Source: Eubacteriaceae bacterium
Lineage (GTDB): Bacteria > Bacillota > Clostridia > Eubacteriales > Eubacteriaceae
DNA: 64,000 nt
Reading direction: 5' to 3'
Assembly (NCBI GenBank): GCA_012522805.1
Contig: JAAYJS010000018.1
Span: forward strand, 155,021-219,020
Below are positions 18,298 to 27,949 of the stretch, in pieces. The notes beneath the pieces are model-generated. The model was not told the DNA's origin and searched no databases. It saw only the letters and a program-made list of their open reading frames with translations. The translations under genes were made by a program, and so were the position numbers. Numbering within the stretch: position 1 is the first letter of the stretch; every line of letters begins with the position of its first letter.

Positions 18298-18414
18298 AAG
18301 ATGCCTTTCTTTTAAAATGAAAATATAATCGTACACGACCCGGACGGAATGCTTATGGATTGGCCCGGTTGTGGACAGAATTCTAAAATTTACCAAAAAA
18401 CGATTGCGTACTCT

Positions 18415-18459
18415 AAAAAACAATCAAGCAATCCATTCGAAAACCGGATTGCTTGATTG
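18415..18459 (-). terminator. Terminator of the FAD oxidoreductase gene
   Basis: Perfect 14-bp stem CAATCAAGCAATCC (18421-18434) / GGATTGCTTGATTG (18446-18459). On the minus strand it is followed by six T (18415-18420). Confidence 0.88.
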
Positions 18460-18501
18460 CAGAGAATTTAAATACTGGTGGGCGAAACCCAATGGAATTT
18501 G

Positions 18502-19992
18502 TCATGAGGGGAGGGTTTGATCCAACTCTTTTAATTTTTTCTCGATATATCGGACCACATCGGTTTTTCCAACACGGTTGATGCCGCTGTGTTCGATATC
18601 AAAACTCGGATCAATATCATAGCCCAACACATCGGACATCACTTCCGCTACCCTGGGTCTACAAAATTCTCCTTGGCAAAAACCCATTCCGGCTCGGGTT
18701 CTACGTTTAATACCGTCGATGGTGGTAACCTTGATGCCACGGTTCATAGCATCTCTGATGGTTTTTTCGGACACCTGTTCACATCTGCAAACAAAGCGAT
18801 TCTCCTGACCAAAGGGTAAATCGACGAAAGCTTGAGCCTTTGAAGCGGGGATCAAATCTTTACGCCGGATAATCGGCTTTCTATACGGATTAAAGTTCTC
18901 TTTTTCCGTCAAGGCGATGCCCATATCCCTTAGAATATCCACGACTAAATCTGCAATGGCAGGGGAAGAGGTCATGCCTGGAGATTGTATGCCCGCCACG
19001 TTGATGAAGCCTCGGACCGTTTCGGATTCTTGTATGATAAAATCGTCCGTACTGGAGACAGAACGCAGTCCGGTAAAGGAACGAATAAATTTTTTAATAT
19101 TCAACTGATCTGTTGTCAACATAGCTTCATGAAAAATCTTCCACAATCGTTCCACGTGGGTATCCAGATCGCTGATTTCTTCGTTGATGGCATCCGGTCC
19201 TATTAATAAATTGCCGTGGTAAGTCGGGGTGACCAGTATGCCCTTACCCATTTTGGTGGGCATTTGAAAAAGCACCGTATTCACCAAGGACCCGGATCCG
19301 CGCACCATGACCAAATATTCTCCGGAGCGCGGCGCGATGGAAAAAGAATCGTCGCCGGCTAGGGCGGAGATGGTACCGGCGTGTAAACCGGCAGCGTTGA
19401 TGATGGTTCTCGTGCTGAAACATTGATTTTCCGTGGTGTTGATTACAAAATGCTTCTCTTGTTTTTGTATGGCGGTAACTTCCGATTGTAGATAGAGGTC
19501 AAGGCCATTTTCTACGGCATTTTCCGCCAGAGCAATGGTCATTTCGTAGGGAGAACAAACACCGGCACCTTTGCAATACAAAGCATATTGAACGTCTGGG
19601 TTGATATTGGGCTCCAATGTCATAATGTCATCGTGACCGATGATGGACAAATCATCCAAACCATTGAGTTTTCCATTTTTATAAAGGTCTTCTAAACCTT
19701 TTTTCTGTTCTTCATTGAAGGCAATGACCAAAGAACCAATGGGGTCAAACCCGAAATTAAGCTCTTGATCCAATTGCGCAAATTGTTTTCGTCCTTGGTA
19801 ACACAAACGTCCCTTTAATTTATCGTGGGATTCCGCGTAGCCACCGTGGACGATGGCGGAGTTTGCCTTGGACGCTCCCATGGACACGTCGTTCTCTTTT
19901 TCCAAGAGGGCAACTCTTAATTGATATCGGCTTAATTGACGTGCGATTGAAGTACCGACGATGCCTCCACCAATAATGATGATGTCGTACAT
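18502..19992 (-). CDS. FAD-dependent oxidoreductase of the glycerol-3-phosphate dehydrogenase (GlpA) type with BFD-like domain
   Basis: 496 residues. The N-terminus has the dinucleotide motif GGGIVGTSIARQL and the DAO fold; SGEYLVMVRG and the PGMTSSPAIADLV block are typical of GlpA/LhgO-like dehydrogenases. The C-terminal about 100 residues carry CRCEQVSE and CQGEFCRP, a BFD-like [2Fe-2S] domain as in anaerobic GlpA. It likely oxidises glycerol 3-phosphate or a 2-hydroxyacid. No glpB, glpC or glpK is adjacent. RBS GGAAAGGA lies 8 bases before the ATG. It is monocistronic with its own terminator. Confidence 0.85.
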   Translation of the reverse strand: MYDIIIIGGGIVGTSIARQLSRYQLRVALLEKENDVSMGASKANSAIVHGGYAESHDKLKGRLCYQGRKQFAQLDQELNFGFDPIGSLVIAFNEEQKKGLEDLYKNGKLNGLDDLSIIGHDDIMTLEPNINPDVQYALYCKGAGVCSPYEMTIALAENAVENGLDLYLQSEVTAIQKQEKHFVINTTENQCFSTRTIINAAGLHAGTISALAGDDSFSIAPRSGEYLVMVRGSGSLVNTVLFQMPTKMGKGILVTPTYHGNLLIGPDAINEEISDLDTHVERLWKIFHEAMLTTDQLNIKKFIRSFTGLRSVSSTDDFIIQESETVRGFINVAGIQSPGMTSSPAIADLVVDILRDMGIALTEKENFNPYRKPIIRRKDLIPASKAQAFVDLPFGQENRFVCRCEQVSEKTIRDAMNRGIKVTTIDGIKRRTRAGMGFCQGEFCRPRVAEVMSDVLGYDIDPSFDIEHSGINRVGKTDVVRYIEKKLKELDQTLPS

Positions 19993-20061
19993 AACACAAT
20001 CCTTTCCCGTACTTTATTTACATTCATTTTACACTGGAATCCAATAAAATAAAAGCCCTTC

Positions 20062-21075
20062 CTAAAAATGAGGTGGTAGAACTTCAAAATAAAGGCATTG
20101 GGTTGCTCTTTCCTTTAAATGGTTTGGCTCGGTAGCAGCACAATAATACAACTTTGCCAATGCTGCTTCCGGGCAGATATTTTGAAGGGGAATGCCACCC
20201 GCTTCTATCAATCGGTGACTGGAGTCGTATAGCGCTTGATCACTGTGTTTAAAAGAAAGCAAAAAATGTGGCACGGTTGGATGTTTCTTTATAAAATGCA
20301 TTAAAGACAAAGGGGTGCCTTCGGTCGTATTGGCGGTAGCCGAATGGTATAGGATGTGTAAAAAAGCCGTCGGCGGTTCTTCACAATGAAGATTGGCGTA
20401 ACGCAACCCGGGGTGGGTGCGAAGGGCTAAAATGTCGATACCTTTAAAACACGGTGCTGGCGTAAACTCTTTTCGTTTGGGGAAATCCTTTAAAGATTCT
20501 GCCAAACTTAGATTCAAACCGATGTCGCTGCGATAGACGACACCGTCTCCAAAGGAATTAAAGTCGTCGTAATACCAGTCGGACGCCATCAAACGACTGC
20601 CCAAGTGAACACTTATTTTCCCATCATGATTTTGATAAGTGACAAAAACACCGGGCAAGGGCGTGTCGCAAATAAAATCCACTGCTTTGGAAAAATTGAT
20701 CATTCCATTGGAGTGAGGCGTATCGATGGGCTTGTTGGCACACACCAAAATGAGAGGTATCGAGATACCTCTAAAATGGTAAGCTAATAATGCGGCTGTA
20801 TAAGGCAAGGTATCGGATCCGTGGGTCAATAAAATACCGTCGTAAAGGTCCAATGCTTGCGACTGTATAAAGTTTATTAACTGTTGCCAATGTCGGGGTT
20901 CTAAATTCTCTGAAAGAATATGAAAGGGTGTGTGGAGGTCGAAAACAACATTCCGCCCTCCACCTTTCAGGTACACCTCACTTAAAGGGATAACTTGGTC
21001 TCTAACATTGATGTTTTTATCAATTGTCGTAGAACCGATGGTTCCGCCGGTTTGTATCAACAGAATTCGCTTCAT
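20062..21075 (-). CDS. Type I L-asparaginase family protein
   Basis: 337 residues. QTGGTIGS at the N-terminus (first catalytic Thr) and LTHGSDTLPYTA near residue 90 (second Thr with Asp) are the asparaginase signatures. It hydrolyses asparagine to aspartate and ammonia, or acts on a related amide. There is no signal peptide, so it is cytoplasmic. It follows the DsbA-like gene by 20 bases on the same strand and has only a weak ribosome binding site, suggesting translational coupling. Confidence 0.88.
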   Translation of the reverse strand: MKRILLIQTGGTIGSTTIDKNINVRDQVIPLSEVYLKGGGRNVVFDLHTPFHILSENLEPRHWQQLINFIQSQALDLYDGILLTHGSDTLPYTAALLAYHFRGISIPLILVCANKPIDTPHSNGMINFSKAVDFICDTPLPGVFVTYQNHDGKISVHLGSRLMASDWYYDDFNSFGDGVVYRSDIGLNLSLAESLKDFPKRKEFTPAPCFKGIDILALRTHPGLRYANLHCEEPPTAFLHILYHSATANTTEGTPLSLMHFIKKHPTVPHFLLSFKHSDQALYDSSHRLIEAGGIPLQNICPEAALAKLYYCAATEPNHLKERATQCLYFEVLPPHF

Positions 21076-21095
21076 GCATCTACCATAAAGGATGA

Positions 21096-21977
21096 TCAGT
21101 TGGATGCTTTGCCATTTAAGGTTACAACCTGACCGTTACCGACATCGGATACTGTTATTTCTCCTTTTTTTTGCAAATCATCGAGGATAGGATCCAAACT
21201 CTTTTCGTCCATGACAAAACTGGAGATGATTTCTTGAGGGTACAGCTTGTAGTGTTCTTTGATAAATTTTGAAATTTCCGTGGCGGTTCCTTTTTTGTTT
21301 AAAGGAGATAGTTCCCCAAGGGTTAACATATCAAAGTATTCTTGGAATTGTTCCACGGATTGAGAACCCGTCAACACCATTTCTTTACCGTCATACACCA
21401 ATAAGTAGCTGGGGAAAACTGTGATCTTATACTTTTTAACCAAGGCTTGATCTTCCTCATAAAAGAGTTTTTCTGCAGAGCCATCGGTCATGGCTGTATA
21501 AAAAGCATGGCCGTCCAACCCAACTTCCTTTGCCAGATCCGTCAAAACGTTTATATCCCCGGTAACAGCACCTTCCAAAGCAGTGGCCTCTCTCATTCTG
21601 CGTAAAAATGGTTTTGCCAATGATGGGTTGACCAATTTAGCTGCTCGATAAGCGATATTTTGGGGATAGGTGGAGGGAAAATTCCGGCTGAACAAATTCA
21701 TATTGGTGGAATTCGTCGGCATTTTATGCATAGCCGATGCTTTCTCCCAATGGGATGCAATGGTTTCATTGACCTTGTCGAAATTATCGTCCTGCGCACC
21801 GCCGATACCGTTGTCGCTATCGTGAAAGCGGTGCATATCTTCTACCAAACCACCCATAATAAAGTCGATCTCGATTTGATCTCGATAAAGATGTTGTAAA
21901 GCGATTAAAATGGGTTCTGCCCCCCAGCACCAAGTGCAAGCGGGGTCTGTAAACTGATATATGTTTAATTTTTTCAT
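21096..21977 (-). CDS. DsbA-family protein (FrnE/SpxH-like)
   Basis: 293 residues. A thioredoxin-fold DsbA domain with CTWC motif at residues about 14-17 (TDPACTWCWGAEPIL, as in SpxH/YjbH and FrnE), the inserted helical domain, and the cis-Pro loop (ITVFPSYLLV). The last about 70 residues look like a winged-helix extension (ISKFIKEHYKLYPQEIISSF). SpxH-type proteins act as ClpXP adaptors for Spx; a DsbA-like redox role is the alternative. The start is the ATG after GAGG at 21984-21987; two upstream ATG codons lack a site. A perfect palindrome lies in its upstream region. Confidence 0.8.
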   Translation of the reverse strand: MKKLNIYQFTDPACTWCWGAEPILIALQHLYRDQIEIDFIMGGLVEDMHRFHDSDNGIGGAQDDNFDKVNETIASHWEKASAMHKMPTNSTNMNLFSRNFPSTYPQNIAYRAAKLVNPSLAKPFLRRMREATALEGAVTGDINVLTDLAKEVGLDGHAFYTAMTDGSAEKLFYEEDQALVKKYKITVFPSYLLVYDGKEMVLTGSQSVEQFQEYFDMLTLGELSPLNKKGTATEISKFIKEHYKLYPQEIISSFVMDEKSLDPILDDLQKKGEITVSDVGNGQVVTLNGKASN

Positions 21978-22003
21978 AGTTTGCCTCATTAACAAATTTA
22001 AAA

Positions 22004-22030
22004 TAAGATAAATAATGTCTATTTATCTTA
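22004..22030. promoter_or_regulatory. 27-bp perfect palindrome upstream of the DsbA-like gene
   Basis: TAAGATAAATA (22004-22014) / TATTTATCTTA (22020-22030) with spacer ATGTC, 27-53 bases upstream of the start on the minus strand. Size and symmetry fit a dimeric repressor operator. Confidence 0.6.
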
Positions 22031-22140
22031 CAGTATGGAATTTTAATATAAAAAAAAGAATTACGCAAATAATCATTTCAAAATAACAGTTTAATTTAAG
22101 CTTTAAGAGATTAAGAATACTGGGAAAAGGAGCGGATTTC

Positions 22141-22169
22141 TTGTAATAGAAAAAAAATTAAAGTATAAT
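22141..22169 (+). promoter_or_regulatory. Promoter of typA
   Basis: TTGTAA (22141-22146), 17 bases, TATAAT (22164-22169), 68 bases before the start codon. Confidence 0.65.
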
Positions 22170-22237
22170 AGGTAAGTTACTTTAAAAGTTATTGGCCCTT
22201 GAGTCAAGGACGATATGAAATATGTAGAAAGGAAGTT

Positions 22238-24064
22238 ATGAAGGATAGCAAATTAAAAGGAATCATCAATATCGCAGTGATTGCCCACGTCGATGCGGGA
22301 AAATCGACATTGGTGGATGCTTTTCTCAACCAAAGCGGTGTTTTTAGAGAAAATCAAGACGTTGTAGACTGTGTGATGGACAGCAACGCTCTGGAACGAG
22401 AAAGAGGCATTACCATCTACTCTAAAAACTGTTCGGTGATGCACGATGGCTACAAAATTAATATCGTGGACACCCCGGGACACGCAGACTTTTCATCAGA
22501 AGTTGAGCGTATCCTAAAAACGGTGGATACCGTTATCTTGTTGGTAGATTCCTCAGAAGGACCGATGCCACAAACCCGATTTGTGTTGAACAAATCCCTA
22601 GAGCAGGGCTTACGTCCGATTTTACTCATCAATAAAATAGATAAAAAAGACCAACGAGCTGAAGAAGTGGTCGACGAAGTTTTCGATTTATTTGTAGAGC
22701 TGGACGCCAACGACGCACAACTGGATTTTCCAATTTTATACGGCGTTGCCAAAGAGGGTATTGTTAAAAGGGAGCTGGATGATGATAACAACGACTTGAC
22801 CCCTTTGTTTGAAACCATCATCGAGATGATTGGTCAAAAGGAAGACTTAAGCCTCGAACCCTTACAATTGCAAATATCGACACTGGCCTACGACGATTAC
22901 ATCGGACGCTTGGGAATCGGAAAAATCAGTACCGGTACCATTTACCCGGGTCAAAATTTAGAAGTCAGCAAAGCGGACGGAAGCTTTAAAAAAGTGAAGA
23001 CCGGACAAATCTTCGTATATAAAGGATTGTCTCGGGTGGAGGTAAAGGAAGCTAAAGCCGGCGATATCGTGGTGGTATCCGGCATAGCAGATATTTCCAT
23101 TGGAGAAACTATCGGTGAGATCAACCAAGTACAACCCATGGAACTGATTCGAATTGAAGAGCCGACATTGTCTATGAACTTTATGGTCAACACCTCTCCC
23201 TTTGCAGGACAATCGGGTAAATTTTTAACCACACGTCACTTAAAAGCACGATTGGAGAAAGAACTGGAAGTCAATGTCGGGCTGACGGTTGAACCCTTGC
23301 CGGACACCACCGATGGTTTTAAGGTTTCAGGTAGAGGTGAGCTGCATTTGTCAATCCTGTTGGAAAACATGCGCCGGGAAGGCTACGAAATCGGAGTATC
23401 CCGTCCGGAAGTCATCATTAAAAAAGATGAAAAAGGAAAAACCTTGGAACCGGTGGAAAAAGTGTACGTCAATGTACCTGAAAAATATTCAGGTACGGTT
23501 ATATCCGATTTGAATCAAAGAAAAGGCGAGATGGTTGCCATGAGCACCGCCGACAATTGGTGTGATATCGAATACTTCGTACCCACCCGAGGCTTATTGG
23601 GTTACCACTCGGAATTTATCAACGATACCCGAGGCGAAGGCACCATGGTGCGACAATTCCATGCCTTTGAACCTTATAAAGGGGATCTACCCCTTCGCCA
23701 AAACGGTGTTCTGGTTTCCTCGGAAAACGGAGAGACCATGGCTTACGCTCTATTCAATTTAAATGAAAGGGGAACGATGATTGTTGAACCCCAAACCAAA
23801 GTTTACGAAGGCATGATTGTGGGCATCAACCATCGTTCCGACGATATGGTTGTCAATCCCATCAGAAATAAAAAAATGACCAACGTACGAGCAGCAGGAT
23901 CGGACGAAGCGCTTAAATTGGAAGATCCAAAAATATTTACCATGGAAGAAGCCTTGGAATTTATTGAAGAAGATGAATTGGTAGAAATTACACCGGATGC
24001 GATTCGTTTGCGGAAAAAAATATTAAAAGAAATCGACCGTAGAAGAAATAGAAGGCAACATTAA
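22238..24064 (+). CDS. typA: TypA/BipA ribosome-associated GTPase
   Basis: 608 residues, full length. Translation-factor GTPase with G1 AHVDAGKST (residues 16-24), G2 RGITI, G3 DTPGH and G4 NKID, then EF-Tu domain 2, EF-G-like domains and the TypA C-terminal domain (RGLLGYHSEFINDTRGEG). BipA binds the ribosome and assists 50S assembly and growth under stress. The G1 loop reads VDAGKST instead of the usual VDHGKTT. The start is placed at the ATG after AAAGGAAG (22228-22235). Confidence 0.95.
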   Translation: MKDSKLKGIINIAVIAHVDAGKSTLVDAFLNQSGVFRENQDVVDCVMDSNALERERGITIYSKNCSVMHDGYKINIVDTPGHADFSSEVERILKTVDTVILLVDSSEGPMPQTRFVLNKSLEQGLRPILLINKIDKKDQRAEEVVDEVFDLFVELDANDAQLDFPILYGVAKEGIVKRELDDDNNDLTPLFETIIEMIGQKEDLSLEPLQLQISTLAYDDYIGRLGIGKISTGTIYPGQNLEVSKADGSFKKVKTGQIFVYKGLSRVEVKEAKAGDIVVVSGIADISIGETIGEINQVQPMELIRIEEPTLSMNFMVNTSPFAGQSGKFLTTRHLKARLEKELEVNVGLTVEPLPDTTDGFKVSGRGELHLSILLENMRREGYEIGVSRPEVIIKKDEKGKTLEPVEKVYVNVPEKYSGTVISDLNQRKGEMVAMSTADNWCDIEYFVPTRGLLGYHSEFINDTRGEGTMVRQFHAFEPYKGDLPLRQNGVLVSSENGETMAYALFNLNERGTMIVEPQTKVYEGMIVGINHRSDDMVVNPIRNKKMTNVRAAGSDEALKLEDPKIFTMEEALEFIEEDELVEITPDAIRLRKKILKEIDRRRNRRQH

Positions 24065-24153
24065 AGCTCAAACAGGGTGCACTTTAAGGAAAACTTATAA
24101 TCTATGTGCTATCTTGAAAAGAGTATGAAATTATTACGAATTGGAGAGGAAAT

Positions 24154-24597
24154 ATGAAAAGAATACTGGCGATACTTTTGGCGCTGTCCATCATATTGTT
24201 AGCCGGATGTGGAGCTAAAAAATCCGGCATGGCAAACGACGATTTCAAAGCGCAGATGTTAGAGAAAGGCTACGAAATTGTCGATGCAACTGACAAAGTA
24301 AACCCCAATACCATTGGTGCTGTCAGCATAGCCATCAAGGACGGATACCAAATCGAATATTATGTCGCTCATTCTGTGGACAAGGCACAAACCGTTTATG
24401 ATTTGAATGTATCGAGTTTTAAGGAAGTAGATGGTGAAGAGAATAATTCTCAAAAAGGGAACTATTCATCCTATGAAAAAACCTCTGCAGATACTTTTTA
24501 TACCATTTCTAAGGTTGACAACACCTTTATTTATTCCGTTGCACCGGTAGAATATAAGGACGAAATAAAACAAGTGATCAAAGACTTGGGCTATTAA
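24154..24597 (+). CDS. Small lipoprotein of unknown function
   Basis: 147 residues. Lipoprotein signal with lipobox LLAGC (Cys near residue 19), then a soluble domain of about 125 residues rich in Tyr, Lys and Asp, with NPNTIGAVSIAIKDGYQIEYY and repeated Tyr/Ser residues. It is expected to be anchored outside the membrane. No family was recognised. A ribosome binding site (GGAGAGG at 24142-24148) precedes the start and a terminator follows directly, so it is transcribed alone or with typA. Confidence 0.75.
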   Translation: MKRILAILLALSIILLAGCGAKKSGMANDDFKAQMLEKGYEIVDATDKVNPNTIGAVSIAIKDGYQIEYYVAHSVDKAQTVYDLNVSSFKEVDGEENNSQKGNYSSYEKTSADTFYTISKVDNTFIYSVAPVEYKDEIKQVIKDLGY

Positions 24598-24604
24598 AAA
24601 AGCA

Positions 24605-24627
24605 AGAGGCTAACAGCCTCTTTTTTT
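24605..24627 (+). terminator. Terminator after the lipoprotein gene
   Basis: Stem GAGGC/GCCTC extended by AA/TT, loop TAACA, then seven T (24606-24627). Confidence 0.88.
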
Positions 24628-24695
24628 ATATCTAAAAGCCGCCTTCATAGAATGGATGTCTTTGAGATATCCGGACAATCGATGCATTGAATAGT

Positions 24696-24723
24696 TTGTA
24701 ATTTTATTTAAAAATGATAAAAT
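24696..24723 (+). promoter_or_regulatory. Probable promoter of the secreted protein gene
   Basis: TTGTAA (24696-24701), 16 bases, TAAAAT (24718-24723), about 70 bases before the start. Confidence 0.45.
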
Positions 24724-24794
24724 AAAACTTAATCGCAAAATTAAAATGGTCGGTGACCAGACAATACGAAATCAATAAAGTGGAGAGAATCAGC

Positions 24795-25838
24795 GTGAAG
24801 AGAAATTATAGAAAAGCGGCTTTTATAGTGAGCCTTATATTCTGTTTAATGTGCCTGCCCGGCATACAAATTTTAGCCGAAACCACGGGCATCCATTGGA
24901 AACGTGTTTACGATATTGAGAACACGGAAACTTTTTTCGACAACGATGACGCCGTCCCTCAACTGGAAGGCTACGACTTGGTATTCAGCCATAGCGGAGA
25001 TTTTGACAAAGACGGTTCCGAAGAAACCTACTTCGCTACCGGCACCCGTACATGGGGCGCAACTTACTCCCAGTACACGAACTTAGTTATTTGGTATCAA
25101 AAAGGCGAAGAGATCCAATTGGTCGAAGAAATAGACTTTGGGGATATCAAGGGCATCGTCAATTACTACGGTAGGCAGTTTTTAGTCATCAATCGCAATT
25201 ACGGCGAAGGTCGTACCTGGAGTCGGCTATACGGTGTCCGGAATGGCGAAGCCTATGCACCGGATATTAACGGCACCTACAACGACATAACCGTTCATGA
25301 CAATAAAATATTTGCCGTTTTATCTTTGGATAGAGACCCTGCGAGTGAAATACCCTTGGCCATCGAACCGGACACCATGGTGTTTTATGAAACAACGATA
25401 GAGGCATACCCTATCGAAAACCCCTTTGGGGATAATCTTGAACCCTCGACGGTTAAGGAAGAGAAGAAAGATGTTTGGACTGAAAAACACGCTGCACCGG
25501 TCATCGTAGAGTACGATAACAATTTATCGGAAGGACGCAATTACGTTTTCAGCGTCAGGGCAAAAGACCATGGGGAGGGGGAAAAAATAAAAATTCGCTA
25601 CGATAAAGGCGTTTTAAGCCCTTATGGCAAAACCTCGGAGGCGGATCGGCTCCTCTTAACAACGGAGGGCATTCATTTAGTTTATCGAAAACCCCCATGG
25701 TACGACTTGCGCCAATGGTTTGGCGGACAGAAGGCAACGGACCCCATTCGTCTTTCCGTTTGCAACGAGGACGACAAAATCTATTCGATTATCGAGTTTA
25801 CACCGGAGGGAAAAAAGAAAAGTGCTTTGAAAGAATAA
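24795..25838 (+). CDS. Secreted protein of unknown function
   Basis: 347 residues from a GTG start. The N-terminus is a Sec signal peptide (basic VKRNYRKA, then about 20 hydrophobic residues, likely cleavage after ILAE). The mature part contains a calcium-loop-like segment (GDFDKDGSEETYFATG) reminiscent of FG-GAP/VCBS repeats, so a beta-propeller-like extracellular fold is possible but unproven. The GTG is preferred because GGAGAG (24782-24787) lies 7 bases upstream; a GTG at 24753 lacks a site and would bury the signal peptide. Confidence 0.6.
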   Translation: MKRNYRKAAFIVSLIFCLMCLPGIQILAETTGIHWKRVYDIENTETFFDNDDAVPQLEGYDLVFSHSGDFDKDGSEETYFATGTRTWGATYSQYTNLVIWYQKGEEIQLVEEIDFGDIKGIVNYYGRQFLVINRNYGEGRTWSRLYGVRNGEAYAPDINGTYNDITVHDNKIFAVLSLDRDPASEIPLAIEPDTMVFYETTIEAYPIENPFGDNLEPSTVKEEKKDVWTEKHAAPVIVEYDNNLSEGRNYVFSVRAKDHGEGEKIKIRYDKGVLSPYGKTSEADRLLLTTEGIHLVYRKPPWYDLRQWFGGQKATDPIRLSVCNEDDKIYSIIEFTPEGKKKSALKE

Positions 25839-25881
25839 CGATGGACTGCAAATGAATGCAGGTCAGAGAGATAGAAACGAT

Positions 25882-25923
25882 AAACGCCCCGGACAGGTCC
25901 TTGTGGACCCTCCGGGGCGTTTT
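25882..25923. terminator. Strong bidirectional terminator
   Basis: AAACGCCCCGGA (25882-25893) pairs with TCCGGGGCGTTT (25911-25922), with an inner GGTCC/GGACC stem. It lies between the convergent secreted-protein gene and mrnC. Confidence 0.9.
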
Positions 25924-25930
25924 GTATTGT

Positions 25931-26383
25931 TTAGATTTCGTAAGTGGACTCATGTTTCGTCGCTGTTGCTTGTCGAATTTCTGAATCCAAGCAATGAATG
26001 CTTTTCTCCATGAGCTCCCACAGGCGGTGGGTTTGGTTGGTGAGTTTTAAATAACCCAACAAGCATTCAAACCCCGTAGCGCGGCGATAGTCGATCACCT
26101 TGGCATTTTTTGGTGGCTGAGAGGAGGTGTTGCGCCCTCTTTTTAAAAAATAGCGTTCTATTTCCGTCAGTTCGGGCAGTAAAGATACTGCCATTTGTGC
26201 TTGAGAACGGGCATTTTCGTAACGATTGGAAGACTTCGTCAATTGATGCACCGATTGCTTGCCGCTTAACACCAACTTTTCTCGAACAAAGTAAGAAAAT
26301 ATCGCATCTCCGATATAGGCTAGTGTCAAGGGATTTAACCGTTTGGCTTCTTCAATCGTCATGGGGGTTATACTCTCTTCCAT
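25931..26383 (-). CDS. mrnC: Mini-ribonuclease III
   Basis: 150 residues. RNase III catalytic domain without a dsRNA-binding domain: LAYIGDAIFSYFVRE holds the catalytic acidic residues, and the C-terminal part carries the second acidic site (YRRATGFECLLGYLKL). Mini-III matures 23S rRNA ends in Bacillus. It overlaps the end of cysS by 16 bases, the gene order found widely in Bacillota. Confidence 0.93.
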   Translation of the reverse strand: MEESITPMTIEEAKRLNPLTLAYIGDAIFSYFVREKLVLSGKQSVHQLTKSSNRYENARSQAQMAVSLLPELTEIERYFLKRGRNTSSQPPKNAKVIDYRRATGFECLLGYLKLTNQTHRLWELMEKSIHCLDSEIRQATATKHESTYEI

Positions 26384-27765
26384 TTAACGCCTTCCCGGGT
26401 ATCTTCCAGCACGATACCCTGTGCGGTCAACTGATCTCTGATTTCGTCTGCCCGAGCAAAGTCTTTATTTTTACGGGCTTCTTGCCGTTCAGCGATCAAA
26501 GCTTCGATGGCATCATCTAAATTGGTCTCTCTTTCTTTTACAACCAAACCCAAGACATCCGTCAGTTCGGTAAAGAGAGAATAGGCAGCTTCGATGGTTT
26601 TCTTTGCGGAACTTTCATTTAAATGAGAGTTGATATCCCGTACCAATTCAAAAATCGTGGCGATGCCGTCGGCCGTATTTAAATCGTCCTTTAAATCGGC
26701 TATAAACTGCTCTTTATAGTTGGCAAGCTCGGAGACCCAAATCTTTTCCTCTTCGCTCGGCTCATGGTCATCGACGTTATCCAGCAAAAAGAGCATTTGA
26801 TCCCTGACGGTATACATCCGTTCCAATGCGGATCCCGCTGCGGTTAACAATTTGTCGTTGAAGTCGATGGGGCTTCTGTAATGCGCCATCAGCATAAACA
26901 TGCGCACGACCTCTAAATCGTAGTGCTTGGAGATATCCCGTATGGTTTTAAAATTACCCAAGGATTTGGACATTTTAGCCCCGTCGATTTGTATATAGCC
27001 GTTGTGCACCCAGTAATTGGCAAAGGTGCAACCACAGGCGCCTTCGCTTTGGGCGATCTCGTTTTCGTGGTGGGGAAAGACCAAATCCTTGCCGCCACCG
27101 TGAATATCAATGGTATCTCCTAAATATTTTCTGGACATGGCGGAGCATTCGATGTGCCAACCCGGACGTCCCGGACTCCAAGGGCTATCCCAATAGGGTT
27201 CCCCTTCCTTTTTGCGTTTCCAAAGGGCAAAATCCAAGGGGCTTTCCTTTTCGTCATTGACATCAATGCGGGCGCCGCAGTTTAAATCGTCAATGGATTG
27301 ACCGGATAATTTTCCGTAATCTTCAAAACTGGCAACTCTGTAGTAGACGTTGCCGTTCACCTGATAGGCATGGCCCTTGTCCACCAAAATGGAAATCAAT
27401 TCAATAATTTCGGGCATATTCTCCGAATCCCGTGGGTGGACATCCGCACGGCGAATGCCGAGAGCATCGGCATCTGTGAAATACTCTTCGATATAGGTTT
27501 CGGCAACCTCCTGAGGGCTCCGTCCTTCCTCGTGGCTTCTGTTGATGATTTTATCGTCGACATCGGTAAAGTTCTGAACAAAGGTTACCTCGTAACCGAT
27601 GTACTCAAAAAAACGACGCAACACATCGAAGACGATAAAGGGACGAGCATTACCGATATGGAAGAAATCGTATACGGTTGGTCCACAGGCGTAGATGTTG
27701 ACCTTTCCCGGTTGTATCGGTACAAACTCTTCCTTTCGTTGATGCATGGTATTGTATAATTTCAT
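26368..27765 (-). CDS. cysS: Cysteinyl-tRNA synthetase
   Basis: 465 residues. Class I signatures are HIGN (GPTVYDFFHIGNARPF) and KMSKS (KMSKSLGNF). The zinc ligands are present: Cys in YACGPT, Cys in WHIECSAM and His in FPHHENE. It charges tRNA-Cys. There is no T-box-like leader in the bases upstream of the start. It forms an operon with mrnC, its overlapping 3' neighbour. Confidence 0.96.
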   Translation of the reverse strand: MKLYNTMHQRKEEFVPIQPGKVNIYACGPTVYDFFHIGNARPFIVFDVLRRFFEYIGYEVTFVQNFTDVDDKIINRSHEEGRSPQEVAETYIEEYFTDADALGIRRADVHPRDSENMPEIIELISILVDKGHAYQVNGNVYYRVASFEDYGKLSGQSIDDLNCGARIDVNDEKESPLDFALWKRKKEGEPYWDSPWSPGRPGWHIECSAMSRKYLGDTIDIHGGGKDLVFPHHENEIAQSEGACGCTFANYWVHNGYIQIDGAKMSKSLGNFKTIRDISKHYDLEVVRMFMLMAHYRSPIDFNDKLLTAAGSALERMYTVRDQMLFLLDNVDDHEPSEEEKIWVSELANYKEQFIADLKDDLNTADGIATIFELVRDINSHLNESSAKKTIEAAYSLFTELTDVLGLVVKERETNLDDAIEALIAERQEARKNKDFARADEIRDQLTAQGIVLEDTREGVKWKRV

Positions 27766-27949
27766 CCTCTATCCTCGTTTCATTTCAATTAGATTTAAAT
27801 TGTTATTTAACTTGATAATATTCATTATTCTACCATAAACGATAGGGGTTGGCTATACGATATCTAAGAGTGTGGGGGCAGTTTGCATAAAAAACTTGCT
27901 CCGGCAAAAGCGCATCGTCGGGCAATACCTTTTATTCGACTAAAGTGCA

